NCBI GenBank assembly: GCA_010015805.1
Contig: ML978130.1
Location: forward strand, 1,054,001-1,118,000
Direction: 5' to 3'
DNA from: Rhizodiscina lignyota
Taxonomy: Eukaryota; Ascomycota; Dothideomycetes; Aulographales; Rhizodiscinaceae
Length of the DNA: 64,000 nt
Shown: positions 45,053 to 56,841 of the stretch, piece by piece
How the letters are laid out: each line of letters begins with the position of its first letter
Numbering within the stretch: position 1 is the first letter of the stretch
The notes under the pieces: model-generated
What the model saw: only the letters and a program-made list of their open reading frames with translations
Databases searched by the model: none
Told to the model about the DNA's origin: nothing
Position numbers and translations under genes: made by a program

Positions 45053-47106
45053 TCAGCCGAACAGGTACTGCCTCGTGGAGCTGATCCCGGATTTCTGGTC
45101 GATGAGAGAGCCCCACCAGCTGTCCGGGTCTGCCGCTGCCGCCCATACCTCTTCGAGGAGGCCAAGGGTGGTGAGGAACATGTCGTACCGCGTCTTGACG
45201 CCCCACCAGTTACAGTAGTCCCTGGCCTCTTCCCTCAGATACTCGTCGTCCGTCTCGCACGCGGCTAAGAAGACGGGTAGCAGGAGCTGCTTCTGAATCA
45301 TGACGCTCCGCCTGCACGACAACACGTTGTTGAGAGCCTTGCGCGCGAAGAGGCGGATGCGCGCCATAGAAGCCTCGCAGCGGCGCCACTTGAAGACGCG
45401 CTCAATGTAGACGAGCAGTGCAAACCGCCACGCCTGGGCGCAGTGGTAGAGGTCCTGGGCGTAGTGCGCTGCCTGGACAGGATCCAGGGCCCCGTCGTCA
45501 GGGATGCCAGCAGCGCCCGGCTGGGTAAATTCCACGTCCGGATCGTCGTACTGGGGTGCCCGCCACTCCTCGATGGCTTTCTCCACGGCTAGCACGGGGC
45601 CCATGTCGAAGGTGACGCAAGTCATGTGCGAGGCCAGCTCGAACTCGCGTGCGTAGGTTCCGAGCCGGAACATGTACCTGAAGAGCTCCTCAGGGCATCC
45701 CGAGATGTTGTAGAAGGTCGGAGCGTTGTTTGGGTTGAAGACGTTGCTGATCGTAGGGCCAGACAGGACGAACCCTTGACGAGTGGTGAGGCCAAGCGTG
45801 ACATCCCACCTAGATGTCGCATTGGTCAGTTGTGTTGAAAGGATACGGTTGTGTGGGAAGAAGACACACCAAACAAACATGTCGACCTGAGCCTGAATCC
45901 TTGGGCTCCTTTGGATTTTGAATGCCCCGAGAGCTTCGATGATCCTCTGCGCGCGCCTGAGGTGCGCAACCCAGGGACCTTGGGCTGAGGTAGCACACTT
46001 GGGCAGATGGTTAGCTGGAGTGGACTGGGGTAGCGAGTATTTCAACCAGCTCACATCTAAGGTCATCAATATCAACAATCCATTAAGCAAGTTTGTCCCA
46101 GAATGTGCGGATCCAAGGTAGCCGTCTAGTTCCTCGAGGAGCTGCACGGCTTTCCTCTTGTGCACCTTTGCTTCGGCGAGGCAGGAACCAGTCTCGCGAT
46201 GGATGTGCTTATACGACAAGGCCAGAATAGAGTGCCACAGAAGGGGCGAGCCTCTGCCGGTCTCAATATCATAGCGGAAAGGATTTGCTTCAAAGTCGTG
46301 CGTCAAAGGCCAGACGCAAAATTCCCGGTCATCTGCCCGGCAACGTTAGTGGCTTGCGCCTCGCTTTATCTCTCTGAGGTCATCAAGGCACTGGCGGGCT
46401 TACACTGGGCGAAGAGCCTATAAAAATTGTCGCTGATATTTACAGGTATTGAGCTATGATCGTCCAGTTTGGGGTCGATATCTCTCAAAATGCCTCCAGT
46501 TGAGTTGGGCGAGTCTTCCGACGATATATCTTCTATGATCGGATGGCCCTGATCTCCTGGAAGGTGCTCTTGGGACCTGTCTAGTGAATGTTCAGGAGCT
46601 GCCATACTGGTATGGCCTAGAGTAGGCGAAGTAGTCAGGTGGAACGGGGCGCCAAACAAAGGTAAGGGGTCGTTGAAGTCGAGAGCAGGCCCCAAGGCAT
46701 CCGTGGCCATTGTCAGACCGGTCGATGCCGGCCAGTCCAGGAGTGACTCCAGAATGTCAGTGGGAGGGTGTACTACAGTGGTCGGCATAATTTGGGGCTC
46801 ATCGGTGAAAGATGTGGCTATTGGTGTTCTCGTGGTTGTGACGTCCTCATTCTGGAATGCAGCGCTAGGTGCAGCGCAGCCGTCGTTTCCCTCAGGACTG
46901 GAGCTTGCGTGTGATTCGGTGTGCACAGTAGAGACCAGCTGCATCAGCCTCCGCATATCGTTTGTCGCTGCCGCCGCCTTCACCACAGACATGGGCTGCG
47001 GCGACGTCGACTCGGCATGGCGGGTGGTAGACGGCGCACATCGGCGTCGCTTTCTGCTCGGACCACCGACAAACTTGAACGTGCGGGGCAACTTGGGCTG
47101 GGACAT
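45053..47106 (-). CDS. Fungal_trans_2-type regulator without a visible zinc cluster
   Basis: Four exons, 47106-46404, 46332-46055, 45997-45870 and 45809-45053, give 621 aa. Two introns (46054-45998, 57 nt, with GTGAGC donor and GCTAAC branch; 45869-45810, 60 nt) have lengths divisible by three and no stop, so they could be misread as coding. Removing the second creates VWWDVTLGLTTRQGFV, the conserved motif of the family. Other family features: YDREFCVWPLTHDFEANPFR, HSILALSYKH, and WRFALLVYIERVFKW. The N-terminus has a basic SRKRRRC patch but no Zn2Cys6 array, and I found none upstream. It is probably the pathway regulator of the adjoining cluster, perhaps acting through a partner or by a DNA-binding exon I missed. 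Confidence 0.85.
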
Positions 47107-48385
47107 GTTAACGTCAACAAGAAGAATGAGAGGAGAGCACGGTCAGTGAGATACAGTGCAATCGAGCAAGGAACGTACCCCACATAAGAAAAATCCTCCT
47201 ATCGCACCATGGTCTGGGCTTCTACGCCATTCCCGGGTGAGCGGGACGACCGACGAAGCTCCGCACAGGGGTTTGCCAGGTTATGCTAATAGGGGCGTAC
47301 AGCCTTGTTCGCAACTGGGGAACTATATCAGATACAAGCACGCAGAACAATCACGGCGCGTGAAATACTATAAGCTTCACCACGAGCAAAATCAGGATGA
47401 GAACAGTGGTGCCAAGCTTCACGCGGCGTTGACCAGCTTGCAAAGCTCCATCTTGCTTATGACGGTCTAAGTGCTGTTCGCCTCGATCTCACGCGCCACA
47501 TTCTCAGTGCAGTGCCGGGTGTGGTTTGACGATGATGCTGTAGCTGACTCTTCAAGCACTGTCGACTCGTTCGATCTCAGCTGTTGGTTGTACTGCGAGG
47601 ACGGCCACCCTGCAACAGCGGTCGAGTCCCTTTCGTGCTTTCGAATTAATTGTTTGGTTGGTAAGTATCGGAGGAGCAGAGAAAGCGTCTGTATAGTTCG
47701 ACTAGGACGAGCAGAAGAGATAGAGTGGCAGTTGAATAGCAAACGACCTGGATGTGTAGACAAAGTAGATACGTCGTCTCAGTGCCTCGTCGCTCCCTAC
47801 AAAGTCACCTACACTTGGCCACAATATAGACCACCACTTTGCCCCATTCCAGCCTCATTCCAACTCTACATTTCCTGATTTGAGATATTCAATTGTGGGG
47901 TAGAAATTTCTACCCTCCCTGAGTCAGGACAGCACCTCCTGTCTGGCTTATCTTCGGTGGCGGGCACCGCTAGTACAGAAAAGGCGATTGGACTTTGCCG
48001 CTATGCCCAATCAGGAGAAATGGCACATAGAGCGCCGGGGTCAATCCAACCACCTGCTAATCTCATTTTGGAGATATTGACACCCTGCCATCCTCACTTT
48101 ATACACTACAACCGGTGTGTCCTACCCTCCTAGCGTTCGATGTCAGGCGTCTAGGCGTGCACCAGCTGGCATGATGTCAACGCTACCAGAGCGGAGCGCC
48201 GAGCATGCTATTCCTCGCAAAGAACACTACCAAGTAGGGCAGTCTACCAAGCTGCCTTTACCTTGAATTGCTCTATCTAGTGCGTACTTCATCAGTGAGA
48301 TTACTCCGCGAAACATGCCCTCCAGCCAGTATGTCTCGTTGCATTTCGCCCTATCAAATTTGCTGCAACAACGCACACGTCCACG
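47107..48385. other. Divergent region between regulator and D-amino-acid oxidase
   Basis: About 1.3 kb between two divergent starts. Open frames of 98-135 codons near 47470-47880 on both strands are unlike any family and overlap each other, so I do not call them. Probable promoter for both cluster genes. Confidence 0.5.
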
Positions 48386-49682
48386 ATGGCTTCGTTGAGC
48401 TCGAACGACAGTATCGTCATTGTTGGGTAAGTTCATATGTTCGCAGCGGCTGGCAAAACACCTAACGATTGGTCGCTCAGGGCCGGTATCATTGGTCTCA
48501 ATGTTGCGTTGGTCCTCTCGGAGAGAGGCTACGGCCAGTCGATTGCTGTGGTGGCTGAGCATTTTCCAGGCGACACGAGTCTGAATTACACGTCACCATG
48601 GTGAGAAATGTGCAGATCCGAGCCGAGCGCCTTGCACGATCTGTATGCTTACTTGGAGCAGGGCCGGCTGCAACTTCTCGGCAATCTCCGGCACAGATGC
48701 CACTGCATTGCGTTGGGACCGTCTGGGATATGATCATCTTTCGAGGCTTGCGTCGGTGCGCTCTGAGGAAGCATATGTGCATTGGACTCCGTCGATTGAG
48801 CTTTGGGATGAGGATGTTCCTCGTGATAAGATACAACACATGTCAGAATATCTGAGAGATGTAAGGGCCTGCATAATCCTGCGCGGCGCTAGGTGTCGCT
48901 GACATACCACAGTTCCGAATCTTGCCTGAAGCTGAGCTTCCGAAGGGAGTGAAATTCGCTGTCTCCTTTACCACGCTGACCGTGAATGCCCCCGAGCACA
49001 TCAAGTATCTGCATCGAAGACTTCAGGACCAGTACGGTGTGCGGTTTGTGCGCAAAAGGCTCCCCAGCATCCAGTCAGCGTACGCGAGCCCGTCCACCAA
49101 GATTGTCTTCAACTGCACGGGAATTGCCTCTGGCACCCTCCCTGGCGTCGAGGACCCCAAGTGCTACCCTACCCGAGGCCAGGTGGTGTTGGTAAAGGCC
49201 CCTCATATCCAAACCAACATGATGCGTCACGGCGCGGACTACGAAACATACGTGATCCCTCGCCCGGGATCCAATGGGAACGTCATCTTGGGTGGGTACA
49301 TGCAAAAGAGAGTCAGGTAATTCTCTGGCAGTACTGATAATTTCCATAAATCCTCGCTAACGTGATTCTCAGCGACGGTTCTACCTACGCTTTCGAAGTT
49401 GAGTCCATTTTAGCCCGCACGCGTGACCTGAGCCTGGAGATTCGCCAGCAGGAGCCTGAGTTATTGGGCACCTTTGCCGGCCTCCGCCCTTCACGTGAAG
49501 GAGGTGCGCGTGTGGAGAGAGATGAGGTCGTTATAGACGGGCAGAAATGCGCACTGGTTCACAACTATGGTGCGGGTGGCACGGGTTTTCAAGCTGGCTA
49601 TGGCATGGCCCTCGAATCCGTGGCGATAGTCGAAGATGTGCTGCACCAAATTCAGAACAGCATGCCTCGAGCGAACCTCTGA
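48386..49682 (+). CDS. D-amino-acid oxidase
   Basis: Five exons, 48386-48426, 48481-48600, 48662-48860, 48913-49316 and 49373-49682, encode 357 aa. The FAD enzyme oxidises D-amino acids to imino acids, which become 2-oxo acids, with release of hydrogen peroxide. Seen: Rossmann motif GAGIIG at 14-19 (split by intron 1); YTSPWAGCNFSA; YPTRGQVVLV; YETYVIPRPGSNGNVILGG with the substrate-carboxylate Arg; and LVHNYGAGGTGFQAGYGMA, an excellent match to the DAAO signature. The length is right for a fungal DAAO (about 340-365). The C-terminal ANL could act as a weak PTS1-like peroxisomal signal. It is the first plus-strand gene of the cluster. Confidence 0.93.
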
Positions 49683-50188
49683 AAATGCGATTGTTCGTAT
49701 TGCAATTTTAAGCATTCAGTGTATTAGTAAACTGCAACACATTGAAGCGATCAGTTTTAGTCAAGTTGCAGTACTACAGTAAGATGCTCACGGCTCATGC
49801 TATTAGTTCAGACCCGTATATACTCTTAGTACAGAAGCTCAAGCATAGTGCACTGGCCAACCAGCTCCCTTCACAAGACCTAGTACTGCGGCGACTACTG
49901 CCCTAGTGTCATGGTTAGAGTCAATATACGGGGCTCCCGTCATTACTGCGTTCCTCTGCATTGCCAAATTAGGAATTACCGGATTAAGGGAAACTGCAAC
50001 GTGGAAGTTCAATTGCTAGGTAGATAGTCCTTTCCTCTTGAGTATACTTGGCGTGAGATAGGTATGCTTATTAGACGCTGCAGGTCGCTGGCTGAATTGA
50101 CAGGCAACGAACAGACTCTGCTCTAACCACTCGTTGTCCTCAAAGCCATTCCACTCGGCGGCCCATCCGAAGAAGACGGCCAACCAGC
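49683..50188. other. Spacer, promoter of the transaminase
   Basis: 506 bp between two same-strand genes. No frame of interest. A+T-rich in the middle. Confidence 0.55.
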
Positions 50189-51211
50189 ATGGCTACCATG
50201 GACCAAGTCTTCGCTGGTTACCACAGCCGACAGGCTGTTCTGGAGGCCAGTTTCGACAAGAATCTTTTTGCTAGCGGCATTGCCTGGGTCGAGGGGGAGT
50301 TCGTGCCTCTCCACGAAGCTCGCATCCCGCTGCTAGACCAGGGCTTCATGCACAGCGATTTGACCTACGACGTACCATCTGTCTGGGACGGCCGCTTTTT
50401 CCGGCTCGACGATCATATGACTAGACTACAGGCCAGTTGTGAGAAGATGCGGCTGCAACTTCCTCTGCCGCGTGAAGAGGTCGAGAGGATCCTGGTCGAG
50501 ATGGTTGCCAAAAGTGGCATTCGTGACGCCTTCGTCGAGCTAATTGTGACCCGCGGTTTGAAGGGCGTGCGTGGCCATACCCCCGGCGAGGTCTTCAAGA
50601 ACAACCTTTACATGTTCATCGAACCTTACGTGTGGGTGATGGAGCCCGAAATCCAGCCCACTGGGGGCAAGGCCGTTGTGGCGCGGACAGTGCGGCGCAT
50701 CTCTCCAGGGTCTATCGACCCGACCGTGAAGAACCTCCAATGGGGCGATCTCACGCGTGGTCTCTTCGAGGCTGCCGACCGAGGCGCCGTATATCCATTC
50801 CTAACAGACGGTGACGCGAATCTCACCGAGGGGTCGGGGTTCAACATCGTTCTGATTAAGGACGGCGTCCTGTACACACCCGATCGTGGTGTTTTGCAGG
50901 GTGTCACCCGCAAGAGTGTTATCGATGTCGCCAAGTCCTGCGGCTTCGTAGTGCGGATCGAGTACGTGCCGACAGAGATGGCCTACAGCTGCGATGAGAT
51001 TCTCATGTGTACTACCGCCGGCGGGATTATGCCCATCACTGAGCTCGACGGCAGACCTGTAGGGGACGGCAAGGTCGGTCCCATCACAAAGAAGATCTGG
51101 GATGGCTACTGGGCCATGCACTACGATCCAACCTACAGTTTCGAGATTGACTACGCAACCAGTACTGCAAAGAGAGTGAACGGCGCAAAGAGCTTGAACG
51201 GTACACACTAG
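50189..51211 (+). CDS. (R)-selective amine transaminase (class IV PLP fold)
   Basis: Single exon, 340 aa. Closely resembles the Aspergillus-type (R)-selective omega-transaminases such as AtRTA (325 aa): [81 protein letters not shown]. Seen: the PLP lysine at K181 in [10 protein letters not shown]; the E-containing [21 protein letters not shown]; and [11 protein letters not shown], which binds the phosphate. R128 of AtRTA, used to hold the carboxylate of the amino acceptor, is present as R128. These enzymes move an amino group from (R)-chiral amines or D-amino acids to a keto acid; the natural substrates in fungi are largely unknown. A 15-residue basic tail is extra. Confidence 0.94.
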   Translation: MATMDQVFAGYHSRQAVLEASFDKNLFASGIAWVEGEFVPLHEARIPLLDQGFMHSDLTYDVPSVWDGRFFRLDDHMTRLQASCEKMRLQLPLPREEVERILVEMVAKSGIRDAFVELIVTRGLKGVRGHTPGEVFKNNLYMFIEPYVWVMEPEIQPTGGKAVVARTVRRISPGSIDPTVKNLQWGDLTRGLFEAADRGAVYPFLTDGDANLTEGSGFNIVLIKDGVLYTPDRGVLQGVTRKSVIDVAKSCGFVVRIEYVPTEMAYSCDEILMCTTAGGIMPITELDGRPVGDGKVGPITKKIWDGYWAMHYDPTYSFEIDYATSTAKRVNGAKSLNGTH

Positions 51212-51897
51212 AGTGCTGTGGTCGGATGTAGATCGCAGCCATGCAGTTTCAATAATTTTGTCAGGAGGTGATCAGTGTGCCTTAGCGTGTATATAGCCTT
51301 GCACTTCTCCTGGGGAGCTTCCTCCCTCAATCAACTCACATTGATCATTCGTGCTCCGACAGCCTTTCCACATCTGCCATTATTACGGATTGTGTTTAGC
51401 TAAATATTTAGATATAATAAGGAAGGACAAGGGCAAGTAAGGAAGACATGTGGCCTGACGGACTGGATGTAAAGTCATCTTCACTAAGCTACACAACATG
51501 CCAAGTATCGTGAGAAATGCGATCATAAACAGATCAATTCGATTAGCTGTGTGCAGTCCCTTTAGATTGATTGATAACGATACTCCAATCAGCACAATCC
51601 CTTGGCAATCAAACGTTTGGTTGGATTATTGACAGGTCACTGACTATATTCTCCACATGCGCGCTGGGCCCCTCGATAAAAGATCTCAGACTCTTCCATG
51701 GCAGTTTGCCGTCCACACTAAGAAACTTGTAGAAGTGCTCTTAGGACTCGGTGAAAGAGGGGCATCTCTATTATCAACCCAACAGCGTTGCTATTCAATC
51801 ATGGTCTTCGTATGGCGCTATCTTGCCCCTTGGAATGAGTAGATGTGCTACATTCCCGATTGCCAACCCTCTCCAACCAGGTGTTGCATATATGGCC
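51212..51897. other. Convergent spacer, no supported gene
   Basis: Between the transaminase stop and the transporter stop. A+T-rich near 51380-51430. Short frames show no features. Confidence 0.55.
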
Positions 51898-53582
51898 TCA
51901 AGATCTCTTCTCACTCTGAGTCTCCACAATAGGCTGCTCTACTTGGAACGCGCTCCCTTCAATCGCCTCGATACTTTCTCCCATGTTAGTATCCTTGAGC
52001 CAGTATTTAATTATTGGTAGAACGAAGACCGGCCCAGCGGCCACAAACTAAACATTGTCAGTGAGAATATATCACTGTAGCTCAAGGGGTAGCGCTCACC
52101 GCCCATGAGGAGCCAAACATAAACTCTTTGGAATACCCGTTTAGGTTGAGCGAAAAAGCGCAAATTTGACACAGGGCGTTAAGAAGACGAAACATGGACG
52201 CATAGACGGAGAGCTTTGCTAACTGTTAGTAGATGCCGCTTCATGTGGGATTTGTGTGTAAATATGGACGACTTACCTCCTCGGGTCGGTTGCTCAGTGC
52301 TCCAATGAACCAATAAGCGTAGCAGTTGTACGTAGCATCTGTGAAGCCATACAAGACGTACACAGCACACGCTCCTGGATAGCCAGAATCGAATACGTCC
52401 ACACGTTCTTCCTCGCTCAAGCCGAACACGGTCTTCTTCATTGTGAAGTATCCAGCAATCCAAACGGCGTTGATGGCGACGAAGACATAGATGACGGCAA
52501 CGAATGCCCTCTTGCGGCGACCAAAGGGCAGCTTGTCTGTAAAGAGGTTGAGAATCCATGCGGAAGGGATCTGAACTGCGCCGGAGATGAAGGTATTGAG
52601 GGCTCGGCCGCGGACGGTGAAATAGACGCCGTTGAAGTCGTTGCTCTGGTAGATGTTATAGTAGTTAACAGCCCAACACATTGGCCAGAAGAACAAAATC
52701 CACCAGTTTCTCTTGCAGACCTCCCACGATGTGACGAGCTCCTCCAGGAAGGTTTTCTTGTTTACCTCCAGCATAACACGCGAACCGTCCTCTCGTATGA
52801 TCTTCTGCCAAGGATAAAGAACCAATCCTAAGCATGAGCCGATCAGCATAAGGATGAAGAGTCCAATATACGTGCCGTCACCGACACGGCTATTGTTGTT
52901 GGTGCCCGCATTCCAGTTCTGCGCCACGGGGATGGAGGCTCCGATGACCACACCGAACTGGAAGATGGACCAGAAGATGGACACATAGAGCCCCTTTTTG
53001 TTTTCGCTCGCGAACGAAGTAATCGCTGTTCCCTCGGCGCACCAGAGCAATGCGGCAGAGAACCCGCACCAGCAGCCTCCAAAGATGACGAATGGGACGT
53101 TTCCGGTATGGTTGAAGCACCACAAGCTGGCTGCGTAGCCCGCATATCCGATACCGCCGGCACACAAAGTAGCCCGCAGTCCGAAATAGTTGAGACAGGC
53201 AGGAGCAACAAAACAGAAGGCCGAGAACACGCTATAGAGCGCTATGTTGGATATGTCGGACAGCCAGGCGCTTTGCTGGCCGGCACCTCCGATGAACGTA
53301 ATGACATTGAACATGCCCACTGTCATGAAGAGGACGCATCCAAGCATTATAGCCTGCACTCGAGGGTGGCCATACGCCCAAATCTTGAATCCTCTGATGT
53401 GATACGGTTTTGGGAGCTGCAAGCGCTTCATGTTAGCCTCGTATGTTTATGACAAGCTTGAGGAGAACATCTACCTCGTAGGCCTGGGGAATATCCACTG
53501 CAGCTTCATAGCCATTTTCGGCATCGTTCTTGTTGCTAGGATTCTCGATGACTTGTGTCAGGGGATTATCAACTTTCGCCAT
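51898..53582 (-). CDS. UNC93-like major facilitator transporter
   Basis: Four exons, 53582-53475, 53416-52277, 52222-52100 and 52047-51898, encode 506 aa. Seen: a hydrophilic N-terminus (MAKVDNPLTQVIENPSNKND) before the first intron; about 11-12 hydrophobic helices; AIMLGCVLFMTVGMFNVITF (TM1); NYFGLRATLCAGGIGYAGYA; WCAEGTAITSFASENKKGLY, the usual UNC93-like loop; WMWSIFQFG-type segment (here FWSIFQFGVVIG); and a basic loop LPFGRRKRAF. The last two short exons close the C-terminal helix and an acidic tail. The fungal DUF895/UNC93-like members are plasma-membrane transporters of uncertain substrate. It is divergent from the amidohydrolase and probably serves the cluster. Confidence 0.9.
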
Positions 53583-54444
53583 TGTGTCCGATCTTTGAAA
53601 TATCAATGTGTATCTCTGGAGACGACGGAGTTGTGGGGTTTAATAGCGATGTGAAGTTTAATATAACGGCCGGTCGCGCAGTAACCTGCTAGTCGCCTTT
53701 GTGTAGTGTCTCTGATATCTAGACATTTGGCGTTGTTCAGACATGGCAGTCGCTTAATGTGGAGGAGAGACTACAATACGCCATGGATGAAAGAAATCGC
53801 CTGATTAGGCAGTTAAGATACTTAAGTTCATCCCGGTTTCCCGGGCGAGAGGATGATATAGAGATGATTAGATTGCCTAACTTCCTGGAGTAGACGTAGG
53901 AAGTCAAGGCGAGGATAAGGTGTTTGCGGGGGACGCTTTGAGGACAGATAAGGCGATATCTTATTCCAGTTTAGAGGAGTGGGCCGCATAGAACGCTCGA
54001 CTGGAGATGAATCTCTTAGTGGACTAAACTAACCACATGTCGAATTCCCTCTTTCGGAAGGCCCGTCGAGCGCCTTCGACGTTTGGGCTCCAAGAGAAAA
54101 ACGCCATATGCGGTTAGAATCTAGTCCATTACGGTTAGTTAGTAATAGGGTATTTTGTTATCCCCGAGATGCGAACATTTTGCCCTGTTAGGAGCTAGAG
54201 TGCTAATGCCTAAATGATAATAGTGGCACTAACCCCGCAAATTGTCATTACACATGCGAATTACTATTCGTCCTTAGCTTCAACTACATGCCCAACAGAC
54301 CCATTTCCTTCACGCTCCGCAACATGCATCAAATATATTGAAACTTTCCTTCCCTTATCTCGAAAATGTTACCATTTCTTCCCAATAAGTGGTCAGACTT
54401 GGATTGTTGAGCACTTTAGATTACTTGTTTTGCGTACTTCATAG
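53583..54444. promoter_or_regulatory. Divergent region, transporter / dimethylformamidase-like gene
   Basis: 862 bp between the two divergent ATGs. Imperfect inverted copies of a TAGTCCA...GGTTAGT-type sequence lie near 54020-54045 and 54120-54145 and could be regulator sites. No gene seen. Confidence 0.45.
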
Positions 54445-56841
54445 ATGGTGGCAATCGACGCCGAAAAAGGTGGCTATCTACCAGAGATCATTGGGTATGC
54501 CGAACCATGGATAGCGGCCCCTGGTGATTCGGTTGCAATCAAAGTAAGATGCGCATCTTTGTTCCTATGAGCTCCCAGTCTCGGCCGGTAACGCAGAGCC
54601 CGTTCATTCCTGAAAGATAGAAGAGCGATCAATAATATGTCCAGTGGAAATGGCCGCACAGGATATGCTCAGGCTAACACATATGCGTAGATATCATGTA
54701 CGGAGCCGGAGTATAAGTATCGGACCGTTCGCTTGATCCAGGGTATCGATCTCGAGCACTCCCCAGAGAAGGCCGAAGAAGAAGTAAAGGATATTCCTCG
54801 AGGTCAACGGCAAGGCAGATTTCAAACGGCTCAACCGGGATCATATGGATATGTTCCTAATTGGGGGCCACCGATTGCAGCAGAGGGTCTTCAAGTTTCT
54901 TTCTATATGCAACCGTGGTTGGTGGACTGCTCGCACGTACAAACTCTCGTTTCCACCCTGGATTCGACCGCACATACTGGATTCTCCATTGCCTTGAACC
55001 ATCAAGGTTCGCTTGATATCAGCGTGGGAACTGGGCACAAGATTGAAGTTATCAGCACTGGGCTTAAACACCAGGAGAAGACCTGGTCAAAAGTCAAGCT
55101 CGTATTCAACGGTCGGTCGGTCCGGTTGAGCTTGACGCACATACCTTTCAGAGTCGAGCCCGTACCTCCTCCTGCGGCATCCGAATGGCAGTTGAATGGT
55201 GAAGCGCTATTGTTCAGGCTTGGACCTCTTCTCGTTGCAGCAAGCCAGAGCCATGCTGCCGACAACAGTCGAGGTGGCCTGAGATCGCATGTGACAGATT
55301 TCTTCAACGGTCGCATTGACCGCCTAACGTTAAAGTCATGCGGCCAAAAACCCTTGACCCTCGCCAAATATGACTTCTCACTGGACATGTCGAGTGACCG
55401 GATCGTCGACACCTCTGGACGCGGTTACGATGGTGTTCTGATTAACGCGCCGACTCGTGCTGTTAAGGGTCATGATTGGGACGGTTCAGAGTGTGACTGG
55501 ACACGGGCGAAGTCTGGCTACGGCGCCATACATTTTCACGACGATGACCTGGATGATGCGGAATGGGACACAGACTTCGTCATCACAATTCCGTCCAGTG
55601 CCCGCTCTGGCGCCTATGCCGTCGAGGTAGAGGCAGTCAACGGCCGAGATAGGGATTCGATCACCTTCTTCGTGCGGCCGACGCACTGGTCATCAGACAA
55701 CTCCAAAAAAGTATGTCTCGTCTTTTCGACATTCACGTATCTGGCGTATGCCAATGAGCGCATGTACGACACATCTCGCCGGAACGACGCCGATCTCGGG
55801 CCGGGATTTGACATCAACAAGGCCCTGAAGAGCGCTGAGTTTTACAAGATGCGCCGGCGCGGTGACCTGGGCTTATCTTGTTATGATCGCCACAACGATG
55901 GCTCTGGCGTTTGCTTCTCTTCGTCAAAGCGGCCGATCCTTAATGTCCGTCCCGGCTACGTGATGTGGGCATTCTCTCGTCCGCGCGAGTTCTCCGCTGA
56001 TCTCATGATGCTTGGGTTCCTGGAGCGCGAGGGCATCCCGTATGAGATCCTGACCGATCATGACTTGCACGTCCGAGGGGCCGGCGCCCTTCAATGCTTC
56101 AATACCGTCATCACAGGCTGCCATCCCGAATACCCTACTCTAGAGTCGTACAGTGCCTATAGCGCCTTTGCCAGAGGTGGGGGGAGCCTCATGTATCTGG
56201 GCGGAAACGGCTTTTACTGGGTAAGTGCCCTCAATGCTGCCCGTCCGCATCGTTTAGAGGTGCGTCGAGGCGACACCGGAGTCCGGCCTTACGGTCTTCC
56301 GGGTGGTGAGCACGTCAACGGCCTCGACGGACAGCGAGGCGGTCTGTGGAGGTCCCGCGGCATGAGTTGCAACACGTTGTTCGGAGTTGGCTTCTGCGCC
56401 CAAGGAACCGGCCCGGGCGTACCTTATAGGCGGACTGAAGTGTCCAGGGACCCCAAACTGTCCTGGATGTTCACGGGCGTAGATGGGGATCTTATCGGGG
56501 AGCATGGCTTTGGGGGCGGCGCGTCGGGCGATGAGATAGATCGCTATGACATGGAGAACGGGAGCCCCGAGGGTGCGTTGACGCTCGCCACGAGCACCGG
56601 CCATAGCGACGACTTCGGCATCGCCATCGAGGACCTGAGCTATCCCGCGCTGAACACGCTCGGGACCCAAACGAATCTGATTCGTAGTGATGTGGTTTAT
56701 TATGTTGGCGCGGGTGGTGGTGCGGTGTTCAGCGTTGGCAGTATTAATTGGTACTGCTCGTTGGCCTGGGACGGCTACAATAACAACGTTGCAAGGTTAA
56801 CAGGCAATGTTATCAAAGGCTTCTTAGCGGGGAAGCGATAA
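54445..56841 (+). CDS. N,N-dimethylformamidase large-subunit-like hydrolase
   Basis: Two exons, 54445-54543 and 54691-56841 (147-nt intron), give 749 aa, close to bacterial DmfA2 (about 760 aa). Seen: an N-terminal IIGYAEPWIAAPGDSVAIKI with SCTEPEYKYRTVRLIQG; a lectin-like beta region (SFYMQPWLV...TGFSIALNHQGSLDISVG); VPSSARSGAYAVEVE-type sequence (here IPSSARSGAYAVEV); FSTFTYLAYANERM; LGFLEREGIPYEILTDHDLH; TGCHPEYPTLESY; GGGSLMYLGGNGFYW; and GAVFSVGSINWYCSLAW at the end. In the bacterial enzyme a mononuclear iron is held by two Tyr and a Glu; Tyr383/386 and Glu513 of HPEY are my candidates. It presumably cleaves an N-substituted amide or formamide. No small DmfA1-type subunit lies nearby. 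Confidence 0.88.

Noticed and set aside
47467-47878. Overlapping ORFs on both strands between regulator and DAAO
   Set aside because: Neither has a domain or splice context; they mirror each other and lie in a promoter region.
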